Made by a program: the position numbers and the translations under genes
Shown: piece by piece, positions 14,768 to 18,737 of the stretch
Numbering within the stretch: position 1 is the first letter of the stretch
Layout: every line of letters starts with the position of its first letter
The notes under the pieces: generated by a model
What the model was told of the DNA's origin: nothing
What the model saw: the letters and a program-made list of their open reading frames with translations, nothing else
Databases searched by the model: none
Assembly: GCA_000961805.1 (NCBI GenBank)
Contig: LADV01000316.1
Coordinates: 1 to 18,737, forward strand
Source of the DNA: Peptococcaceae bacterium BRH_c23
Lineage (GTDB): Bacteria; Bacillota_B; Desulfitobacteriia; Desulfitobacteriales; Desulfitobacteriaceae
Length of the DNA stretch: 18,737 nt
Reading direction: 5' to 3'

Positions 14768-16054
14768 TTAACGAATAAGACCGGTAGCTACCATGATTAA
14801 AGCCAGCACTCCGGCCCCGAAAGGCAAGAATAAGAGCTGTGTAAACAGTTTTTTGCGCTCCTTTTCGTCCGTTACTCCCGTTAGGGCCAAAGCTCCGCCG
14901 GAAGAGAAAGGAGAAAAACCGGTAAAGGCTGCGGCGACCGTGATGATGGAGAACAAGACAGCCGGGTTTGCCCCAACTGATGTCGCAATACCGGGGACAA
15001 TGGGATAAAGGGTGGGCATGACTACCCCCATGGTGCTGGAAAAAAAACTCATAACAGCAGCCACCAGAGCCAAAACAATGGGAGCGCTTCCTAGGGATAC
15101 ATTGCCGGCCATCCAGGCGGCCAACTCTTTAATAGTACCCGCTTTGACAGCCACTTCTATCAAGACTCCCATCCCGCATAGGAGAATAATCGTGCTCCAA
15201 GGCACCTTGCTCAGGGCCTCTTTTTCGCTCCCGACCTTAAAGAGCAGAGCTAAAACAGCAGCAATCACGGAAACAAAAGTAACATCCAACTGATTTTTCA
15301 GCATGGTTAGCACAGCAATTTGGGGGAAGAAGGAAGCCAGGGTTGATGGTAGTACGACAGCCGCCAGAGCACCGACAATCAAAACCATGTTTATTCTCTG
15401 TGCCCGGGTAAAAGCAGGGGGGGTATCCATTTTAACCGGCTTGATTTTATACCCGCCCAGCAATAAATAAGCCAGGACAAAGACGATGGTTTCCGCGAAA
15501 AGGGAGTTCCAAAATACAGAGTAAGTGAAGACTTCTGCCTGGGCCACATAACCCGCCTTCTCTATTAACCCTTTGGTAATTCCACCGCCAATACTCAGTT
15601 GGGTGAATCCTCCCGCCACCCCGCCGCCAACGACAATAACAGCACCCAGCAGGCGGCTCATGCCCGTCTCCGCGGCAATGGCCATCACCAGAGGAGACAG
15701 GAAAACAAAGACAGCATAGGGACCGGGGCCGATCCCGGACATGACTACCGCCAAAAGATAAAGAGCAATAGGCACTAAGAAGGGAAATCTTCTGGCGGCA
15801 AAGACCGTCTTGCGCGCGATTTGTTCAAGGGTTCCGTTGGCCACGGCAAAGCCATAGAAGAAAGTAATCGACATGATTAAGAAAAATAAATTAGTCGGCC
15901 ACATGCTAACAATCTCTTTGACCTTTAGACCCATCATAAAGGCCCCGATCAAATAGCCAAAACCGATGGCAAAAAGCCCAATATTGATGCTGAAATAATA
16001 ACCCAGAGCAACGGATGCGATAATGGCTGCAATAATTATAGCGGTTAAGCTCAT
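14768..16054 (-). CDS. MatC-type dicarboxylate carrier (SLC13/ArsB-like permease)
   Basis: This 428-residue polytopic inner-membrane protein is hydrophobic throughout, with about 10-12 membrane segments. Its N-terminal part resembles the MatC_N domain: INIGLFAIGFGYLIGAFMMG, KVKEIVSMWPTNLFFLIMSI, FYGFAVANGTLEQIARK. Gly-rich hairpins GGGVAGGFTQLSIGGG and a C-terminal GFSPFSSGGALALTGV region resemble the substrate and ion-binding turns of ion-transporter-superfamily carriers. MatC proteins are reported carriers of malonate and similar dicarboxylates. Here it would import the unsaturated or branched dicarboxylate used by the hydratase and lyase that flank it. GAGGAGG lies 6 nt before the ATG, 17 nt after the small subunit gene. 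The coupling ion and substrate are not readable. Confidence 0.85.
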   Translation of the reverse strand: MSLTAIIIAAIIASVALGYYFSINIGLFAIGFGYLIGAFMMGLKVKEIVSMWPTNLFFLIMSITFFYGFAVANGTLEQIARKTVFAARRFPFLVPIALYLLAVVMSGIGPGPYAVFVFLSPLVMAIAAETGMSRLLGAVIVVGGGVAGGFTQLSIGGGITKGLIEKAGYVAQAEVFTYSVFWNSLFAETIVFVLAYLLLGGYKIKPVKMDTPPAFTRAQRINMVLIVGALAAVVLPSTLASFFPQIAVLTMLKNQLDVTFVSVIAAVLALLFKVGSEKEALSKVPWSTIILLCGMGVLIEVAVKAGTIKELAAWMAGNVSLGSAPIVLALVAAVMSFFSSTMGVVMPTLYPIVPGIATSVGANPAVLFSIITVAAAFTGFSPFSSGGALALTGVTDEKERKKLFTQLLFLPFGAGVLALIMVATGLIR

Positions 16055-16071
16055 TTTAAACCTCCTCTCTT

Positions 16072-16563
16072 TTATTCTGTTTCTTTCTTATTTCTGACAA
16101 AACCGACCATGCCGCCTGCTCCCATAATCTCCAGCATAAACGGAGGGAAAGGGGCAAACGAATAACTTTCTCCTCGCGTCAGATTCTGAATAATACCTCG
16201 CTGGAGATCCACCGCAACCTCGTCCCCTTCTTTGATGGATTCTGCTGCCTCCCTGGACTCCAGAACAGGAAGCCCGATATTGATGGCATTGCGGTAAAAG
16301 ATGCGGGCAAAGCTCTCCGCCATCACGCAACTTACCCCAGCCGCCTTAATACTGATGGGAGCATGTTCCCTTGAGCTTCCGCAGCCAAAATTCCTGCCGG
16401 CGACAAAAGCATCACCCCGGCCAATCCTGGCTGCAAATCCTTCCTCCAATCCTGCCATGCAGACTTTGGCAAGCTCCTCGGGTGTCGAAAGGGTCAGGTA
16501 CTGACCCGGTACAATGATATCCGTGTCCAGATTGTCACCAAAAACAAAAGCCTTGCCTGCCAT
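16072..16563 (-). CDS. Aconitase-family hydratase small subunit (LeuD/DmdB-like)
   Basis: This 163-residue swivel domain of a two-subunit hydro-lyase contains GDNLDTDIIVPGQYLTLSTP (9-28) and GRNFGCGSSREHAP (56-69), the conserved loop that closes over the substrate carboxylates. The loop YLTLST is not the YLRLT-type text of typical biosynthetic isopropylmalate isomerases, which fits an altered substrate. The ATG at 16563 overlaps the large-subunit stop as TAATG, with GGAGG 7 nt upstream, so the two chains are made in a coupled way. An in-frame ATG at 16578 would lie inside the large subunit and is less likely. Alternative identities are isopropylmalate isomerase or homoaconitase small subunit; no leuA or leuB lies near. 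Confidence 0.88.
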   Translation of the reverse strand: MAGKAFVFGDNLDTDIIVPGQYLTLSTPEELAKVCMAGLEEGFAARIGRGDAFVAGRNFGCGSSREHAPISIKAAGVSCVMAESFARIFYRNAINIGLPVLESREAAESIKEGDEVAVDLQRGIIQNLTRGESYSFAPFPPFMLEIMGAGGMVGFVRNKKETE

Positions 16564-17825
16564 TAAACCACCTCCCACGGACTTGCTATTCTTCCCTTGA
16601 TGGCTGAGGCAGCAGCCACCGCAGGACTGGCCAAATAAACCTCGGAGGAAGCATGCCCCATCCGTCCGACGAAATTACGGTTGGTCGTGGAAACACAACG
16701 TTCCCCCTCAGCCAGAATCCCCATGTGCCCGCCAAAGCATGGTCCGCAGGTAGGCGTCGAGACCGCCGCTCCCGCTTCGATGAAAATCTCGATCAACCCT
16801 TCCCGCATGGCTTGCCGATATATCTCCTGGGTGGCGGGAATGATCACCGTACGGACGTAGGGGTGCGCTTTCTTCCCTCTGAGAAGCTCTGCCGCCAAGC
16901 GCAGATCTTCCAACCTGCCGTTGGTGCAGGAGCCGATAATCACCTGATCAATACTGACATTAATTCCTTCACTGACATTTTTGCTGTTTGAGGGCAGATG
17001 GGGAAAGGCCACCTGGGGTTCCAGATCCGTCACATCGTACTCAAAAACCGCTTCATATCTGGCATCGGCATCGCTGTGCCAGAAGCGCCAGGGTCGTTTA
17101 GCCCGGCTTTTGACATAGTTTTCAGTTTGTTCATCGGGGGGAACGATACCATTTTTCGCCCCTGCCTCGATGGCCATGTTGCACATGGTAAAGCGTCCGT
17201 CCATGGCCAGCTGGCTGATGGCCTCGCCCGTGAATTCCATCGCTTTATAAAGAGCTCCATCGACTCCGATGCGACCAATGGTATAGAGAATCAAATCTTT
17301 GCCCGTGATAAAGCGGGGCAGCTTTCCCCGATAAACAAACTTGATGCTCCCCGGCACCTTGAGCCACAACTGTCCCAAAGCCATACCGGCGGCGACATCG
17401 GTGCTCCCCACCCCGGTGGCGAAAGCTCCCAGCCCCCCGTACGTGCAGGTATGGGAATCTCCCCCGATCACCACATCACCAGGCACGACCAAACCCTGTT
17501 CTGGCAACAAGGCGTGTTCAATGCCCATATTGCCCACGTCATAGAAATGCTCCAACCCGCTGCTGCGGGCGAAATCCCGGCAAACCTTGCATTGCTGGGC
17601 CGCCTTTAAATTGGCGTTGGGAGCGAAGTGATCCATGACAAACATGACCCGCTTGTTGTCGTAGACCTGATTATAACCCATCTTTTTTAGTTCAGAAACA
17701 GCAATCGGAGCGGTTATGTCGTTGGCCAGCACGACATCCAGTTTCCCGTTGACCAACTCACCCGGTTGCACCTGGGCTTTCCCGGCATGGTCGGCCAAAA
17801 TCTTTTCCGTGATTGTCATTCCCAT
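16563..17825 (-). CDS. Aconitase-family hydratase large subunit (LeuC/DmdA-like, 4Fe-4S)
   Basis: This 420-residue catalytic subunit binds a 4Fe-4S cluster through Cys300 (IIGSCTNGR), Cys360 and Cys363 ([13 protein letters not shown]). Other landmarks are VMDHFAPN (63-70), [20 protein letters not shown] text at 111-127, [18 protein letters not shown] and the end [20 protein letters not shown]. It reversibly hydrates a cis-unsaturated dicarboxylate. The length and the HFAPN variant match the 420-residue LeuC type of anaerobes and archaea, which includes isopropylmalate isomerases and dimethylmaleate hydratase. Operon partners are a dicarboxylate carrier and a C-C lyase rather than leucine genes, so a catabolic role is inferred. 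The start at 17825 has AGGAGG 8 nt upstream; an ATG two codons later is spaced too far. It is the first gene behind a sigma-54 promoter. Confidence 0.9.
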   Translation of the reverse strand: MGMTITEKILADHAGKAQVQPGELVNGKLDVVLANDITAPIAVSELKKMGYNQVYDNKRVMFVMDHFAPNANLKAAQQCKVCRDFARSSGLEHFYDVGNMGIEHALLPEQGLVVPGDVVIGGDSHTCTYGGLGAFATGVGSTDVAAGMALGQLWLKVPGSIKFVYRGKLPRFITGKDLILYTIGRIGVDGALYKAMEFTGEAISQLAMDGRFTMCNMAIEAGAKNGIVPPDEQTENYVKSRAKRPWRFWHSDADARYEAVFEYDVTDLEPQVAFPHLPSNSKNVSEGINVSIDQVIIGSCTNGRLEDLRLAAELLRGKKAHPYVRTVIIPATQEIYRQAMREGLIEIFIEAGAAVSTPTCGPCFGGHMGILAEGERCVSTTNRNFVGRMGHASSEVYLASPAVAAASAIKGRIASPWEVV

Positions 17826-17866
17826 CTGAGCTGCCTCCTTTCTTTAATTTCAGATTATATAGATAC

Positions 17867-17882
17867 GCAAAAATCATGCCAA
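17867..17882 (-). promoter_or_regulatory. Sigma-54 (-24/-12) promoter of the hydratase-lyase operon
   Basis: The minus strand reads TTGGCATGATTTTTGC, matching the YTGGCACGNNNNTTGCW consensus at 11 of its 12 defined positions here (T replaces the second C), with GG and GC at the correct 12-nt offset. The start would be near 17855, about 30 nt before the large-subunit ATG. It directly follows the activator gene's terminator. Confidence 0.8.
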
Positions 17883-17890
17883 ATAAAGAA

Positions 17891-17927
17891 AAGAGACAAG
17901 ATGCCGAAAGAAGGCATTTTGTCTCTT
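17891..17927 (-). terminator. Rho-independent terminator of the sigma-54 activator gene
   Basis: A 15-bp stem with a single mismatch (AAGAGACAA-ATGCC arms; A-C at 17918/17900) closes a 7-nt loop, and the minus-strand RNA continues with TTCTTTATTT. It stands 77 nt after the activator stop and ends 8 nt before the -24 box of the next operon, so it isolates the two units. Confidence 0.75.
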
Positions 17928-17941
17928 TGTCTCTCAAGCCG

Positions 17942-18001
17942 GAGAAACAACAATGTTTCTCTACTGTTCCGAGTTGTTCCATTGCGTTTCGCTAACGTTT
18001 C
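17942..18001. promoter_or_regulatory. Upstream activating region: palindrome plus helically phased YGTTYC repeats
   Basis: A perfect 8-bp palindrome GAGAAACA-N4-TGTTTCTC occupies 17942-17961. On the plus strand TGTTTC, TGTTCC, TGTTCC, CGTTTC and CGTTTC start at 17954, 17965, 17975, 17985 and 17996, that is every 10-11 nt. The block lies about 85-145 nt upstream of the predicted sigma-54 start and wholly between the activator stop and the terminator. It is the expected place for the enhancer sites of the adjacent activator. Binding is inferred. Confidence 0.6.
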
Positions 18002-18003
18002 TG

Positions 18004-18737
18004 TCAACCGCTCTGATCATTTCTTAGTTTTCTCCAGAGAGTAGTGCGGCCGATGCCCAACCTTTTGGCTGCTTCCGTCTTGTTTCCCCGAACCTCCTTC
18101 AATATACGGTTTAATTCACTCCGTTCGCTGCAGGCAGACCTTTCGACGGTTTGATCTTGGAACAGAGATGTTAGCAATTCGGAAAAGCCGGTCCCTTTCG
18201 CATACAACACGGCAAACCTTTCCACCATGTTCTTTAACTCCCGCACATTGCCGGGCCAATCGTGCGCGCTAAACATGGGATGTCTGGAAATTGCAAGAAT
18301 TTCGTCCTGCTTCAAGTCACCGCGTAATTCAGAAAGAAACTTGCCGATTAGCAGGGGAATATCCTCTTTCCGCAGCCGCAATGGAGAGAGGCGCAGTCTC
18401 AGCACATTCAGCCGATAATACAGATCCTCGCGAAACCGTTGTTGGATGACCATTTCCCAAAGGTCTCTATTTGTAGCCGCCACCACCCGGATATTGACCG
18501 GCAGGATCCGGGTCCCGCCGATGCGCAGCACCTCATGTTCTTCCAAAACCCGCAACAGTCGGGCTTGCAATGGTAAGGGCATCTCTCCGATCTCATCCAG
18601 AAAAATGGTTCCTCCGTGAGCCAATTCAAAGAGCCCCGGTTTCCCGCCTTTTTTGGCTCCTGTAAATGAACCCTCTTCATAGCCAAAGAGTTCGCTTTCG
18701 AGTAAGTTTTCAGGAAGAGCTGCGCAATTTACGGCCA
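18004..18737 (-). CDS. Sigma-54-dependent transcriptional activator, C-terminal part (runs off window)
   Basis: The frame is open from the window edge to TGA at 18004-18006, giving about 243 residues. It covers most of the AAA+ central domain: [20 protein letters not shown], the sigma-54 contact loop GSFTGA (a GAFTGA variant), Walker [14 protein letters not shown], the sensor region VVAATNRDL, and the arginine-containing stretch [32 protein letters not shown] and a C-terminal Fis-type helix-turn-helix with [21 protein letters not shown] follow. The N-terminal sensor domain, which would name the signal, lies outside. The gene is followed by its own terminator and then by a sigma-54 promoter with upstream repeats, so it most likely activates the hydratase-lyase operon and perhaps hyuAB. 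The HTH text is similar to that of PrpR-like regulators, but that is only suggestive. Confidence 0.92.
   Translation of the reverse strand, partial: AVNCAALPENLLESELFGYEEGSFTGAKKGGKPGLFELAHGGTIFLDEIGEMPLPLQARLLRVLEEHEVLRIGGTRILPVNIRVVAATNRDLWEMVIQQRFREDLYYRLNVLRLRLSPLRLRKEDIPLLIGKFLSELRGDLKQDEILAISRHPMFSAHDWPGNVRELKNMVERFAVLYAKGTGFSELLTSLFQDQTVERSACSERSELNRILKEVRGNKTEAAKRLGIGRTTLWRKLRNDQSG

Noticed and set aside
16998..17609. 203-codon plus-strand open frame
   Set aside because: It lies opposite the hydratase large subunit, whose cluster cysteines and full-length family match make that strand the coding one.
16072..17825. Leucine biosynthesis leuCD
   Set aside because: The enzymes are LeuC/LeuD-like, but leuA and leuB are absent, a dicarboxylate carrier and C-C lyase share the operon, and control is by sigma-54, so a biosynthetic label would mislead.
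1..18737. Mobile element or CRISPR array
   Set aside because: I saw no transposase, integrase, phage gene, terminal repeat pair with target duplication, or regularly spaced repeat-spacer unit; the YGTTYC array is far too short to be CRISPR.

Overview
The window looks like a piece of chromosome from an anaerobic, Gram-positive, Firmicutes-type bacterium, possibly a Peptococcaceae-like clostridium (genus not determinable). The evidence is strong AGGAGG-type ribosome binding sites, a substrate-binding lipoprotein with a Gram-positive style lipobox, a tungsten aldehyde:ferredoxin oxidoreductase (an anaerobe enzyme), and sigma-54 control of catabolic genes. Every gene I can support lies on the minus strand, so transcription runs from high to low coordinates. 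I see no rRNA, tRNA, CRISPR array or insertion sequence.

Reading in the direction of transcription: (1) 18737-18004 is the C-terminal part of a sigma-54 enhancer-binding activator. It ends in a rho-independent terminator, overlapped by a good -24/-12 promoter. (2) 17825-13879 is a four-gene catabolic operon: aconitase-family large and small subunits (LeuC/LeuD-like), a MatC-type dicarboxylate carrier, and an isocitrate lyase/PEP mutase-family C-C lyase. No other leucine genes are present. The set best fits uptake of an unsaturated dicarboxylate, hydration to an alkylmalate, and cleavage to pyruvate plus a short acid, as in the dimethylmaleate hydratase/dimethylmalate lyase end of nicotinate fermentation or a citraconate/citramalate route. 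(3) 13587-5744 is a second operon: hydantoinase/oxoprolinase subunits HyuA and HyuB, an isochorismatase-fold amidohydrolase (N-carbamoylsarcosine amidase-like), a 4-hydroxybutyrate-type CoA-transferase, a wrecked acyl-CoA dehydrogenase, and an acetamidase/formamidase with an inserted zinc ribbon. A weaker -24/-12 element and a long inverted repeat lie in front of it. (4) 5526-958 is a complete branched-chain amino acid/amide ABC importer (livJHMGF order) with its own sigma-A-like promoters and a stem-loop between the binding protein and the permease genes. (5) 752-1 is the N-terminal third or so of an aldehyde:ferredoxin oxidoreductase.

Taken together, the window reads as an amide/cyclic-amide and dicarboxylate catabolic island. 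The Liv system would import an amide or amino-acid-like compound. HyuAB, the isochorismatase-like hydrolase and the acetamidase would open rings and remove ammonia. The CoA-transferase would activate an acid, and the hydratase-lyase operon would break a branched dicarboxylate. The actual substrates cannot be read from the sequence. The most distinctive features are the sigma-54 regulatory region at 17867-18001, with five helically phased YGTTYC repeats, and the multiply broken acyl-CoA dehydrogenase at 7118-7674.
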